A model generated the notes under the pieces. That model did no database searches. It saw nothing but the letters and a program-made list of their open reading frames with translations, and was not told the origin of the DNA. 64,000 nucleotides of DNA from Microcoleus sp. LEGE 07076. Its GTDB lineage: Bacteria > Cyanobacteriota > Cyanobacteriia > Cyanobacteriales > Microcoleaceae. A program made the translations under genes and the position numbers. The DNA is taken from contig NZ_JADEWV010000001.1 in the NCBI RefSeq assembly GCF_015207455.1, forward strand, positions 33,450-97,449, read 5' to 3'. Position 1 is the stretch's first letter. The number at the start of each line of letters is the position of its first letter. Below, piece after piece: positions 18,211-27,288 of this stretch.

Positions 18211-18480
18211 ACTGTATAGAACTCTTGCAAAAATACAGTGCACCTCACGCCAACCCTCCCCGCGAGTTCGGGGAGGGGACAAGATTATTAGACGTAATTG
18301 CAAAAATAGTTAGGACGATGCTCGGAGCAACGTCCCACAAGAGTTATTTTTCTTGTGGGACGTTGCTCCGAGCATCGTCCGCTCAATTGATGAAAAGGAC
18401 TGAGGCAAGAGGTCTCTTCTTGTTTCTCCCCGCGTCCGGGGGGACTTGCGGGGGGTGAATTTGACTTTTGCAAGAGGTCT
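18211..18480. repeat. Compound palindromic MITE-like element, copy 2
   Basis: Perfect 29-base inverted repeat: 18313-18341 (GGACGATGCTCGGAGCAACG and on) against 18352-18380, loop of ten bases. It is preceded by TTGCAAAAATAGTTAGGAC, as in the element at 12012. Outer copies of TCTTGCAAAAATAC (18218) and TTTTGCAAGAGGTC (18465) form a second, larger pair of complementary ends enclosing the whole block. The 18009-18784 stretch has no gene apart from this. Confidence 0.8.
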
Positions 18481-18784
18481 TATTTTTGTATACGCAGTGC
18501 CGAGAAATCAGCGCGTCCTTAGTTGAAACTGCTGATTTTATAGCAACCGCCACAACGCGAGCGGGCATTTTCGAGTGTTCAAATCATGGCTATTATTGCC
18601 TCTTCCTCAAGCCGAACTGCCTCCTGCTATAGTTAGGGGTTTTCCACAGGCAAGCCCCGGGTTCGATCGGGTTTTGTATGTCTTGGCCCGCGAATTCGAT
18701 CGCCCGCTGCGGAGCCGCTACGGCAATACTGCTGCAATACTAAATTGTACAGATACCACCGAGCCTCCCCAAGACTCCCGAACC

Positions 18785-20968
18785 ATGTCCAAGCCAAAAA
18801 AGACCCCCGCCAAAAACCAGCCCCAAATCAACCTCAGCGACCCCGAATACTACTTCAACCGAGAACAAAGCTGGCTGGAGTTCAACAACCGCGTGCTCCA
18901 CGAAGCCCTCGACCCCCGCACGCCGCTCCTAGAAAGACTCAAATTCCTGGCTATTTTTAGCTCAAACCTAGACGAATACTTTATGGTGCGAGTAGCGGCG
19001 CTCAAACAGCAAGTAGAAGCAAAAGTCAGCAAATTGACCTCCGACGGCAAGAGGCCCCAAGAACAGCTAGATGCAATCAACAAGCGACTTTTGCCGATGG
19101 TGACTCAGCAACACGCCTATTTTGACCAAACCCTGCGGCCGAAATTAGCAGCAAACGGCATCCACATTTTCGACTACATCGACCTCAATCAAGAACAGCG
19201 GAATTACTTGCACCGCTACTTCAAAGAACAAGTATTTCCCGTACTCACACCCCTAGCCGTTGACCCCAGCCATCCGTTCCCGTTCCTTTCCAACCTCAGC
19301 CTCAATCTAGCAGTAGTTGTCAGAGACCCCAACACCCGAGAGGAATTGTTTGCCCGCGTCAAAGTACCGCAGGTGCTGCCCCGATTTTTGCCACTACCGG
19401 AGGATTTGCAGTGGCAGCAAAAAGGCAAGTCTTCTGTGTGGACGGGAGTACCTCTGGAACAGGTAATCGCTCACAATTTAGAGGCTTTGTTTCCGGGGAT
19501 GGACATTCAGGAATATCACCCGTTCCGCATTACTCGCAATGCGGATTTGACCGTGGAGGAAGATGAGGCGGAGGATTTGTTGCTAGCTATAGAACAGGAA
19601 CTCCGCAAGCGCCGGTTTACAGGTTCTGCGGTGCGCCTGGAAATTCAAGCGGTTATGCCGCCTGCTGTGCGAGATATGCTCAGAGATGAGTTGGATCTCG
19701 GCGAGCAGGATGTTTACGTGGTAGAGGGGCTGCTAGGCCTCAAGGATTTGATGTCTTTGGTCGGGCTGCCAGTGCCGGAACTGAAAGACACCCCCTGGAC
19801 TCCGGTGGTGCCGCCACGCTTGCGGAACTCGCAATCGTCAATAGTTTTAGGCAAATCGATGTTGGATATCGAGGATGGTGAGGATATTTTCACGACGATC
19901 CGCCAGGGAGATGTGATGCTGCACCATCCTTATCATTCGTTTACCGCGACGGTGCAGCGGTTTATTACTGAGGCGGCGCGCGATCGCTCCGTGTTAGCGA
20001 TTAAGATGACTTTGTACCGCACTTCTGGAGATTCGCCGATCGTCAGTTCTTTGATTGAAGCAGCGGAAAACGGCAAGCAAGTAGCCGTTTTAGTAGAGCT
20101 CAAAGCCCGGTTCGACGAAGAAAATAACATTAATTGGGCTCGCAAGTTAGAACAAGCTGGAGTCCACGTTGTTTACGGTTTGGTCGGACTCAAAACCCAC
20201 ACAAAAATTGTGATGGTAGTGCGCCGCGAGGACGGATTTATTCGTCGCTACGTCCACATCGGCACGGGAAATTATAACCCGAAAACGGCTGGACTGTATA
20301 CGGATGTGGGTTTGTTGAGTTGTCGCGAAGATTTGGGTGCGGATTTGACGGACTTGTTTAATTATTTAACCGGTTATTCGCGACAGGTATCTTATCGAAA
20401 ATTGTTGGTTGCGCCGGTCAATATGCGCGATCGATTTTTAGCTTTAATCCGTCGCGAGGTAGAATTCTGCCGCTTGAATGCCGAAAATGGCACGGATAGC
20501 TGCGGCCGGATTGTCGCTAAAATGAATGCTTTAGTTGACCCTCAAATTATTGTTGCTTTGTACGAAGCTTCGCAAGCGGGAGTGAAAATTGATTTGATTG
20601 TGCGGGGGATTTGCTGTTTGCGTCCTGGCGTTGAAGGTGTCAGCGAAAATATCCGAGTTATCAGTATTATCGGCCGTTTTTTAGAGCACTCGCGGATATT
20701 TTATTTTTTCAACGGTGGCGACGAAGAGGTGTATATTGGTTCTGCTGACTGGATGCAGCGCAATCTCACAAGACGGGTTGAGGCGATCGTCCAAGTGGAA
20801 GATCCGACTATAGTGATGGAGTTACAAGAAATTTTGGGCGTGATGCTGGCGGACAACCGCCAAGCTTGGGATTTGCAATCTGGAGGACACTATTCTCAGC
20901 GGCGGCCGCCTGCGAATAACCCGGAGGTGAGTTCCCAACAAATTTTGATGGATATGGCTTTGAGTTAG
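18785..20968 (+). CDS. ppk1: Polyphosphate kinase
   Basis: 727 residues from the ATG at 18785; an in-frame ATG at 18575 would add 70 residues of non-conserved sequence beginning inside a repeat-rich leader, so I prefer the inner start, which gives the usual Ppk1 length. The enzyme reversibly polymerises ATP gamma-phosphate into polyphosphate. Domains: N-terminal (PEYYFNREQSWLEFNNRVL, about 28-46), head, and two PLD-fold C-terminal domains with the phospho-histidine H472 (LKTHTKIVMV) and the second active-site H635 (FLEHSRIFYFF). The HIGTGNYNPKTA and GSADWMQRNLTRRVEA motifs are intact. The N-terminal Lys/Pro-rich tail (KPKKTPAKNQPQ) is disordered. Monocistronic. Confidence 0.96.
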   Translation: MSKPKKTPAKNQPQINLSDPEYYFNREQSWLEFNNRVLHEALDPRTPLLERLKFLAIFSSNLDEYFMVRVAALKQQVEAKVSKLTSDGKRPQEQLDAINKRLLPMVTQQHAYFDQTLRPKLAANGIHIFDYIDLNQEQRNYLHRYFKEQVFPVLTPLAVDPSHPFPFLSNLSLNLAVVVRDPNTREELFARVKVPQVLPRFLPLPEDLQWQQKGKSSVWTGVPLEQVIAHNLEALFPGMDIQEYHPFRITRNADLTVEEDEAEDLLLAIEQELRKRRFTGSAVRLEIQAVMPPAVRDMLRDELDLGEQDVYVVEGLLGLKDLMSLVGLPVPELKDTPWTPVVPPRLRNSQSSIVLGKSMLDIEDGEDIFTTIRQGDVMLHHPYHSFTATVQRFITEAARDRSVLAIKMTLYRTSGDSPIVSSLIEAAENGKQVAVLVELKARFDEENNINWARKLEQAGVHVVYGLVGLKTHTKIVMVVRREDGFIRRYVHIGTGNYNPKTAGLYTDVGLLSCREDLGADLTDLFNYLTGYSRQVSYRKLLVAPVNMRDRFLALIRREVEFCRLNAENGTDSCGRIVAKMNALVDPQIIVALYEASQAGVKIDLIVRGICCLRPGVEGVSENIRVISIIGRFLEHSRIFYFFNGGDEEVYIGSADWMQRNLTRRVEAIVQVEDPTIVMELQEILGVMLADNRQAWDLQSGGHYSQRRPPANNPEVSSQQILMDMALS

Positions 20969-21425
20969 TTGTTAGTTGTTAGTTGTTAGTTGTTAGTTGT
21001 TGGTTGTTAGTTGTTAGTTGTTAGTTGTTAGTCAGTAGGGGCGGTGGATGGTGCGTGCGGGCCCTCAAGCGTCATTAGTCATTAGTCATCAGTCATTGGT
21101 CATTGGTCATTGGTCATTAGTCATTGGTCATTGGTCATTAGTCATTAGTTAAGCTGTCGCGCATCTAATTTTCACAGTTGTGTTTATTTAAACTTGTGTG
21201 GGTGGGCATCTGATACTTAGTGCCCACTTAACAACCCGCTTTCCCACAATCCGCTAGGGGTTGAAACCCCTGGCGGGTTCCGGGTTAAATAAGCTTGTTG
21301 ATACCGACGCATCCTGTCAGCCCCAACGATACAAATTAAATGCAAAACAGATTACGATCTAATGACTAATGACTAATGACTAATGACTGATGACTAATGA
21401 CTAATGACCAATGACTAATGACGAC
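20966..21425. repeat. Convergent heptamer arrays after ppk1
   Basis: TAGTTGTTAGTTGTTAGTTG runs from 20966; TCATTAG/TCATTGG heptamers at 21069-21150; complementary AATGACTAATGAC at 21358-21420. The last two could pair into a stem of more than 50 bases around a 200-base loop. Non-coding. Confidence 0.85.
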
Positions 21426-21596
21426 TTAACTGTTAAAAGTACGCTTAAATTCTTCTAACAAATCGTCAATTTCCTCGATCGCCTGACTGACATCGATTCT
21501 CAGAGCTCCCAAGTCCGAGCGGTCCAACAGCAGCAGGAGAGATTCCCGCTTGATCTCGATCTCTGCTACGCGTTCTTTGATTGTCTGTGCATCCAT
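21426..21596 (-). CDS. Small acidic conserved-type protein, 56 residues
   Basis: A 56-codon frame from ATG (21594-21596): MDAQTIKERVAEIEIKRESL, then LLLLDRSDLGALRIDVSQAI and EEIDDLLEEFKRTFN. It is an amphipathic, probably two-helix protein with regular Leu/Ile and charged residues. GC-rich third positions and HIP1-like GCGATCGAGG usage resemble real genes here. Upstream on its strand there is an AT-rich leader. I do not know the function; similar short helical proteins are annotated as hypothetical in cyanobacteria. Too short for automated gene calling at 60 residues. Confidence 0.6.
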   Translation of the reverse strand: MDAQTIKERVAEIEIKRESLLLLLDRSDLGALRIDVSQAIEEIDDLLEEFKRTFNS

Positions 21597-21790
21597 TGTT
21601 TTCTGCCTTTGCTACTATTTACAAAAATATTTGACATTCCCCCCCCCTGCGAACAGACGAGGATTCTTAATTCACCTACATACCTTTCTGGGCAGAGCCC
21701 TCACTGTTTTCATATTGTAAGTGATGAACTTGCTCAGAGTTTTTGAGTCGGTGCTATAGTTCGATCTTACATCAAAACTTCAGCCAATCT

Positions 21791-22051
21791 TCAGCGCAGA
21801 AAAGGCGGACGTTTACTATCTGCAGATTTATTTTTCATCACTTCGGTTAAAAATCGCTTCAGAGCCTTCTCACGGTTTTTCATAAAAGCCGACCAAAATC
21901 CCGGTTGATATTCATCCATCGTCTTGGCTAGGGCCCAGACATCGATCGCTAAGATATTATAAAGCCTTTCATCTTCGCGTTTGAGCGAGTTAATCTGCTC
22001 TAGAACCGACTTGTTTGTGACCGCAGTTTTTCTGTCTTCGTCTTCGATCAT
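21791..22051 (-). CDS. Hypothetical protein, 86 residues
   Basis: 86 residues, charged and helical (NSLKREDERLYNILAIDVWA, ALAKTMDEYQPGFWSAFMKN). Ends in a basic tail (KNKSADSKRPPFLR). Codon use is like the surrounding genes. No recognised domain, signal or metal motif. Divergent from the DUF2854 gene, with a 320-base gap; the ATG at 22049-22051 is the first available. Probably a small conserved cyanobacterial protein. Confidence 0.6.
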   Translation of the reverse strand: MIEDEDRKTAVTNKSVLEQINSLKREDERLYNILAIDVWALAKTMDEYQPGFWSAFMKNREKALKRFLTEVMKNKSADSKRPPFLR

Positions 22052-22371
22052 GTCCGAAAATTGGTTGAAAGGGCAAGATGGTCGATCGCGGGTTCAACTC
22101 TCTATAATTTAATCATACTGCCGATCTCGATTGCCTTCTGGAACAGGCGCCGCACAATTTACACAGATATTTGCCAGTGGCCTGCGGGGCGTCTCGCCGG
22201 CGGGATAAGTTTTTGCAGCCAGAAGCAAAATTGTGCGAGTACAGGGCTCCCGCCCTCATTGACGCTAGCAGTTTTTACAAGTATTTTGGCAAAAAACTAA
22301 ATTTATTCAAGACTTATTGGCCGATAATAATTAAAGTATCTTGTTTCTGTCCGACTACTTACCTCACGAAT
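22052..22371. other. Intergenic region with inverted repeat
   Basis: No gene is supported. GCCGCACAATTT (about 22149) and AAATTGTGCGAG (about 22228) form an inverted pair. It probably holds promoters of the two divergent genes; an in-frame extension of DUF2854 into this area (from 22171) looks non-coding. Confidence 0.45.
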
Positions 22372-22923
22372 ATGTTACGTAAAACTTCTTTAGCAAGCCT
22401 AGCCTTAGTTGTGGGCGGTATCCTAGCAGTAGTCGGGTTCTATGCCTACTTCACCGACAAACCAACCCTAAACCTAGCCGGGTTTTTTTATGGAATTCCG
22501 CTGTTGTTGGGAGGATTGGCCCTGAAAGCCGCCGAACTAGAACCAGCGGAGTTTACCCAACCAACTCCTCCCGAAGTTCTCCTGCTGCGAGAAAGTCAGG
22601 CCACAGATACTCAAAACCAAGTCCGCAAAGATATCACCCGATTTCGCTACGGCCAACCCGCGCACTTAGATGATGCTCTCGAGCGCTTGGGGCTGGCCCC
22701 GACAGACGAGGAACGGCCTGTCCTCCAAGGGTTGCGGGAAGTAGATGTGGATGGTGCTTACGGGTTAATTCTAGAGTTTTATTCGCCGCTGATAGCGATC
22801 GAAGTCTGGAAAGAAAAGCAAGAAAAAATAGCCACTTTTTTTGGACCCGGTTTGCACGCACAAGTGAGTCAAAAGCCTGATGAAAAAATTGAATTGGCTT
22901 TAATTAAAAATACTGAAGCTTAA
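22372..22923 (+). CDS. DUF2854 membrane protein
   Basis: 183 residues from ATG 22372 (MLRKTSLASLALVVGGILAV). Two N-terminal membrane segments (about 7-28 and 38-56, GFFYGIPLLLGGLALKAAEL), then a soluble domain with RKDITRFRYGQPAHLDDALE and RLGLAPTDEERPVLQGLREV, as in the DUF2854 family shared by cyanobacteria and plastids. No known enzymatic function. The upstream in-frame ATG at 22171 would add 67 poorly protein-like residues, so the inner start is used. Confidence 0.85.
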   Translation: MLRKTSLASLALVVGGILAVVGFYAYFTDKPTLNLAGFFYGIPLLLGGLALKAAELEPAEFTQPTPPEVLLLRESQATDTQNQVRKDITRFRYGQPAHLDDALERLGLAPTDEERPVLQGLREVDVDGAYGLILEFYSPLIAIEVWKEKQEKIATFFGPGLHAQVSQKPDEKIELALIKNTEA

Positions 22924-23011
22924 AGTATGCTTAATTTTTGAAGGCGAAAATTTTCAACTCACCCATTATATTATGTCCGGTCAATTGACCACAATCTGTA
23001 ACGGTTCGATC

Positions 23012-23055
23012 GTTCGGACTTCAGTCCTCTCTTTGATGCGGACTAAAGTCCGAAC
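23012..23055. repeat. Hairpin repeat GTTCGGACTTCAGTCC
   Basis: Arms 23012-23027 and 23040-23055 pair with one mismatch. The same GGACTTTAGTCC core is seen at 35283-35294. The 22924-23288 gap otherwise has no gene; the next gene has AGGAGCAGCACAA ahead of its ATG. Confidence 0.75.
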
Positions 23056-23288
23056 GAGCGAACAAATTTTATTATTGTCGTTAGAGCTGACATGATATTA
23101 ATTATTAATTTTGGCTCGCCAACGATACTGATTTGAGCGGCAGCTTGAAACCTGTCGCTATCAGCAAAAGCTCGTTAGCGAAGCTTGCAGAAGACGATCG
23201 CCCATCCAGACCTAGCCCAAATCTTATTTTATGTAATTATAATATTGGTTGAAGAGCGATCGCAATCTTAAAATCAGGAGCAGCACAA

Positions 23289-24359
23289 ATGGTTCCGTCC
23301 CAAAGCAGGATAGGTATTATCGGCGCCGGAACATCAGGAGCTTATCTAGCAGTGTTGCTAATTCAACAAGGGTTTCAAGTTGACTTGTTTGAAAAAGCAC
23401 CCCATCCCCGCACCGACGGCTGCGGTATCCTGATCGTGCAAGCAGGTATGCAAGCACTGCATCAAGGAAACCCGAAAATTACCCAAAAAATTATCGACTC
23501 AGGCGATGCTGTCAAAGTATTCGAGTTTCGCAACCTCCGCGGCGGTGTCATCAATTCCGAACCCGTCACCTACGAAGAAAATGAACTCCCCGGAATGCTG
23601 GTACACCGCAAAGCTATTTTAGAAGCAATCCTCGACGAGTTACCGGCTGACTGCATTCATTTTAATGGGGAATTAGCATCGATCGCCCAAACCGATCGCA
23701 GTGCGATCGCCCACTTTAAAGATGGCACTAAATGGGAAGGCGATCTGTTAATAGGTGCCGATGGAATCCTCTCAAAAGTTCGTCAATCTATAGTTCCAGA
23801 TGTAGAACTATTTTATTTAGGCGATGTCGTCTGGCGAGGAATAGTCGAAGATAATAGCTTCTGTCCCGAAGGAAACTTTTTTGTTTATGTACGCGGTAGA
23901 GGAATTTATGCCAACTTCTTTCACATAGGTAGAGGTCGAACCCATTGGGGTTTCTTTATAGAAAAAGAGCGCAGCAGCTCCGAACTCGGGAAACTGCAAC
24001 CTACCAATACTACCATGCCTCCCCAAGAACTAGCAAAACTCCCAGAAGATGCCAGAAAACTGATAGAATCAACCCCTTTAGAAAACATTGTTTGTCGTTT
24101 TTCCTACGACATTGACCCCCTACCAAAAATCTATGACGGGCGCGTTATCTTAATTGGAGATGCAGCCCACGCCAAAAGTTCCACACGCGCCAGAGGAATG
24201 ACTTCCGGTTGGGAAGACGGTTTGTATTTAGCCAAACATCTCGAACAGAGCACTAATATTGCCGAAGCGCTGGAAAAATTCCAAGCCGAAAGATTACCGA
24301 TTGTCCACGAATATCAACGCACTAGCCGTGAAATGAGCCTGAAAATAGGTCGCCGTTAG
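23289..24359 (+). CDS. FAD-dependent monooxygenase (class A)
   Basis: 356 residues. FAD-binding motifs in order: Rossmann GAGTSG (12-17, IGIIGAGTSGAYLAVLL), the E of DLFEKAPHPR, the DG motif (LLIGADGILSKVRQ) and the GD motif (GRVILIGDAAHAKSS). This is the aromatic/terpenoid hydroxylase fold of UbiH/PHBH-type flavoproteins, using NAD(P)H and O2. The C-terminal substrate region lacks a recognised signature, and a GMTSGWEDGLYLAKHL segment stands where QG-x-N-x-A-x-EDA is usual. AGGAG precedes the ATG. The next gene begins 23 bases downstream, a probable two-gene operon with a lipocalin-like protein. Substrate unknown. Confidence 0.88.
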   Translation: MVPSQSRIGIIGAGTSGAYLAVLLIQQGFQVDLFEKAPHPRTDGCGILIVQAGMQALHQGNPKITQKIIDSGDAVKVFEFRNLRGGVINSEPVTYEENELPGMLVHRKAILEAILDELPADCIHFNGELASIAQTDRSAIAHFKDGTKWEGDLLIGADGILSKVRQSIVPDVELFYLGDVVWRGIVEDNSFCPEGNFFVYVRGRGIYANFFHIGRGRTHWGFFIEKERSSSELGKLQPTNTTMPPQELAKLPEDARKLIESTPLENIVCRFSYDIDPLPKIYDGRVILIGDAAHAKSSTRARGMTSGWEDGLYLAKHLEQSTNIAEALEKFQAERLPIVHEYQRTSREMSLKIGRR

Positions 24360-24382
24360 CAATAAAGAATAGGATCAATCCC

Positions 24383-24850
24383 ATGTCAGAAAATATATCT
24401 TACCCTCCTGATTTAGAGAAAGTTCCAGAAATATTCACACGTCACATTGGCACTTGGAAAGGCGAGTATATTAAAACCGATACTCGCGGACATTTTGCTC
24501 GCAGCTTTTTGGGTAGTTTTAGCATCTCGATTGAGGGAAGTCACTACCGACAAGTTAATAATTACGAATACTCAGACGGTTCTCGCCTCCAGCTAAATTT
24601 TCAAGGAGAGTTTGAAAATCAGATTCTGAAACTGTTTTCTAGCAGCTATTCCGATTTTTCGGCAATTGCGTGGGATGCAGGCCAGGAAGTTATTTGCTTT
24701 CGGGCTAATAAAACACAAGATAACGCCCTGATTACCTTCGTAGAAACAATGACATTACTCAGCGAAAATCACCGAATTCGCAGCACTCAAGCCTTTAAAG
24801 ATGGTGTTTTTGATGGCATCTCATTTATTGAAGAAATACGTTTGCCCTAA
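24383..24850 (+). CDS. Lipocalin-like (DUF3598-type) protein
   Basis: 155 residues: HIGTWKGEYIKTDTRGHFAR, then alternating beta strands (FSISIEGSHYRQVNNYEY, LQLNFQGEFENQILKLF, VICFRANKTQDNALITFVET) ending FDGISFIEEIRLP. The GTWKG-type start plus strand pattern fit the calycin/lipocalin beta-barrel of DUF3598 and related cyanobacterial proteins. It may bind the substrate or product of the monooxygenase just upstream. AGGA lies ahead of the ATG. The assignment rests on pattern, not on unique motifs. Confidence 0.6.
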   Translation: MSENISYPPDLEKVPEIFTRHIGTWKGEYIKTDTRGHFARSFLGSFSISIEGSHYRQVNNYEYSDGSRLQLNFQGEFENQILKLFSSSYSDFSAIAWDAGQEVICFRANKTQDNALITFVETMTLLSENHRIRSTQAFKDGVFDGISFIEEIRLP

Positions 24851-24900
24851 ACAAAGTAAACACAGCAAAAAACGCCCAACTTCTCAATAGAAATATTATT

Positions 24901-25438
24901 TCTCTCTTTCCTCTTTCTCTGCGCTCTCTGCGCCCTCTGCGGTTCATTGCAAATAAAATTGCTATAGTGCAAAAATCAAACTAAACAAAGTCAATCAGCA
25001 TTGACAAACAAACGAGAACGAGTAATAAAACGCTCTCCCTCCGGCCCTTCTAGGGAAAAATCGCTGCCTCCGGGCCCGGATGCTACGTCAATAATTAACT
25101 GCGTTTTCTTCCAATGTTCGTATTGCTGCGCTGCGATATAAAAAGGACAACCGCCGATTTTTCCTAGCAATACATCGCCATCGCCGATTATCAATTCGCC
25201 ATCGGGAAAGCACATGGGAGAACTACCGTCGCAGCAGCCCCCGGATTGGTGAAACATCAATTGTCCGTGTTTGCTTTTGAGATGGTTGATTAATTTTAAA
25301 GCGGCTTCTGTGGCGGTGACTTTTTGGATATTTTCCATTTTATCCTGTTTTTGTAGCAATTTTATTTCGTTTTTGAATGATATTTTTTTTATGAACCGCA
25401 GAGAGCGCAGAGGGCGCAGAGAAGGAGAGGAAAGAGAG
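24901..25438. repeat. Inverted pair of CCGCAGAG-type repeats flanking the DUF779 gene
   Basis: 24901-24946 (reads CTCTGCGCTCTCTGCGCCCT) and 25392-25438 (reads CCGCAGAGAGCGCAGAGGGC) are near-identical inverted copies, about 46 bases each, placed just after the stop and just before the start of the DUF779 gene. Same family at 5414, 50441, 60755 and 60838. Confidence 0.8.
24991..25338 (-). CDS. DUF779 protein
   Basis: 115 residues from the ATG at 25336-25338, preferred over an upstream TTG (25359) because AGGA lies just ahead of it. Conserved features: HGQLMFHQSGGCCDGSSPMC, PDGELIIGDGDVLLG, IGGCPFYIAAQQYEHWKKTQ and a DVASGPGGSDFSLEGPEGER. DUF779 genes accompany acetaldehyde dehydrogenase genes in many bacteria, and the aldehyde dehydrogenase lies directly upstream on the same strand (145-base gap with a repeat). 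Three cysteines near the N-terminus (GGCCDG and MCF) could bind metal. Function unknown. Confidence 0.88.
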   Translation of the reverse strand: MENIQKVTATEAALKLINHLKSKHGQLMFHQSGGCCDGSSPMCFPDGELIIGDGDVLLGKIGGCPFYIAAQQYEHWKKTQLIIDVASGPGGSDFSLEGPEGERFITRSRLFVNAD

Positions 25439-25504
25439 TAAGAAGGAGTTCACGAATCATTGAAGTTTGTCCTTCTTCCTTTTTCCTTCCCAATGACTAA
25501 AACT

Positions 25505-27025
25505 TTAGAAGAAGCCTAAAGCTTTGGGGCTGTAGCTTACTAGCAAGTTCTTGGTTTGTTGGTAGTGATCGAGCATCATTTTGTGGTTTTCTCGCCCGAT
25601 TCCCGATGATTTGTAGCCGCCGAAGGCTGCGTGGGCGGGATACAAATGATAGCAGTTTGTCCAGACGCGGCCTGCTTGAACGGCGCGGCCCATGCGGTAG
25701 GCGGTGTTGATGTCGCGCGTCCAAACTCCGGCACCTAAACCGTAGAGGGTATCGTTGGCAATTTCTAATGCTTCGGTTTCGTTTTTGAAGGTGGTGACTG
25801 CTAATACTGGGCCGAAGATTTCTTCTTGGAAAATTCGCATTTTGTTGTTTCCTTTGAAGACTGTGGGCTGGAAGTAATAGCCTTCTTGCAAGTCGCCAGG
25901 TAGGATGTTTCTTTCGCCGCCGATCAGGCATTCTGCGCCTTCGGCTTGTCCGATTTTGACGTATTCGGCGATTTTTTCCATCTGGTTGACGGAGACTTGC
26001 GCGCCGAGGGCGGTTGTCGGATCTAGGGGGTTGTTTTGTTTGATTTGGCGGATGCGATCGATCGCCCTTTCCATAAATCGATCGTAAATCGATTCCTGAA
26101 TTAAGGCGCGGGAGGGACAGGTGCAAACTTCGCCTTGGTTGAAGGCAAACATCACCAATCCTTCGACTGCTTTGTCGAGAAATTCGTCGTCTTGGGCGCA
26201 GACATCCTCAAAGAAAATGTTGGGGGATTTCCCGCCTAATTCTAGGGTGACGGGGATGACGTTTTGGGAGGCGTATTGCATGATTAGCCGGCCCGTGGTT
26301 GTTTCACCGGTGAAGGCTACTTTGGCAATCCGGGGGCTGGTAGCTAGGGTTTTGCCGATTTCGGCGCCGGGCCCGTTGACGACGTTGATGACGCCATCCG
26401 GTACTAAGTCGCCGATGATTTCCATCAGTACCAAGATTGAGGCGGGGGTTGGCCCGGCTGGTTTGAGGACGACGCAGTTGCCCGCGGCGAGGGCGGGGGC
26501 GAGTTTCCAGGCGGCCATGAGGATTGGGAAGTTCCAGGGGATGATTTGTCCAATCACGCCTAGGGGTTCGTGGAAGTGGTAGGCGACGGTGTTTTCGTCG
26601 AGTTCGCCGATCGACCCTTCTTGGGCTCGGATGCAGCTTGCGAAGTAGCGGAAATGGTCGATCGCCAGCGGGATGTCTGCGAGCCTGGTTTCGCGAATTG
26701 GTTTACCGTTGTCCCAGGTTTCGGCGGTGGCGAGGCGATCGAGATTTTCTTCCATGCGATCGGCTATTTTGTGTAACACCCGCGCCCTGTCTGCTGGGCT
26801 CGTCTTACCCCACTTGTCTTTGGCGCTGTGGGCGGCATCCAGTGCCAATTCTACATCCTCTGCGCTCGATCGGGGGATTTGACAAATTGATTTTCCTGTA
26901 ATTGGAGAAAGGTTTTCTGAATATTTCCCTTTCACCGGCGCCACCCACTTGCCGCCGATAAAGTTGTCGTAACGAGCTTGAAAAATTGATTGATTGTGGG
27001 ATTGAACTGGTGCTGCTACTACCAT
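25505..27025 (-). CDS. NAD-dependent acetaldehyde dehydrogenase
   Basis: 506 residues, ALDH superfamily. Oxidises acetaldehyde or a similar aldehyde with NAD. Visible: [35 protein letters not shown], the general base Glu in [15 protein letters not shown], the nucleophile C301 in [12 protein letters not shown] (C303 also present), and [14 protein letters not shown]. The GEVCT-C-P sequence and the linked DUF779 gene point to the ExaC/AldA acetaldehyde dehydrogenase subgroup. Catalytic residues all intact. Strong GC-rich codon use. DUF779 follows with a repeat between them; co-transcription is probable. In a photoautotroph this may serve fermentation or detoxification. Confidence 0.93.
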   Translation of the reverse strand: MVVAAPVQSHNQSIFQARYDNFIGGKWVAPVKGKYSENLSPITGKSICQIPRSSAEDVELALDAAHSAKDKWGKTSPADRARVLHKIADRMEENLDRLATAETWDNGKPIRETRLADIPLAIDHFRYFASCIRAQEGSIGELDENTVAYHFHEPLGVIGQIIPWNFPILMAAWKLAPALAAGNCVVLKPAGPTPASILVLMEIIGDLVPDGVINVVNGPGAEIGKTLATSPRIAKVAFTGETTTGRLIMQYASQNVIPVTLELGGKSPNIFFEDVCAQDDEFLDKAVEGLVMFAFNQGEVCTCPSRALIQESIYDRFMERAIDRIRQIKQNNPLDPTTALGAQVSVNQMEKIAEYVKIGQAEGAECLIGGERNILPGDLQEGYYFQPTVFKGNNKMRIFQEEIFGPVLAVTTFKNETEALEIANDTLYGLGAGVWTRDINTAYRMGRAVQAGRVWTNCYHLYPAHAAFGGYKSSGIGRENHKMMLDHYQQTKNLLVSYSPKALGFF

Positions 27026-27288
27026 TTTATTACCTGCTTTAAATTTGTTTTTGCGGACTCTTGAAATCTCTTAAATGTCAACTATCGTCTATTTTTTGAA
27101 ATTTGGTCATTTCCTATACAAAACTTTACAGTTTCCGCTCCAACAGCAGTGCGAGTAGAAAATTAGCAGCGAAATCAACGATCGGCTAATTTCCCAACTC
27201 GATTCACAAATATTCAACCGCATTTGTAGAGGCTCGTTTCAACAACAATTTTCAAAACCAGCCCTCAGCCCGCAGTAAATGCTATTAA

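Noticed and set aside
18023..18568. Several overlapping open frames of 60-130 codons on both strands between glpX and ppk1
   Set aside because: They lie in palindromic repeats and a GC-rich leader, with no ribosome site or conserved motif.
18575..18784. N-terminal extension of polyphosphate kinase by 70 residues
   Set aside because: Not conserved-looking; the inner ATG at 18785 gives the normal family length.
22080..22110. GGGTTCAACTC resembling a tRNA T-arm
   Set aside because: No cloverleaf can be drawn around it (no matching acceptor or anticodon stem).
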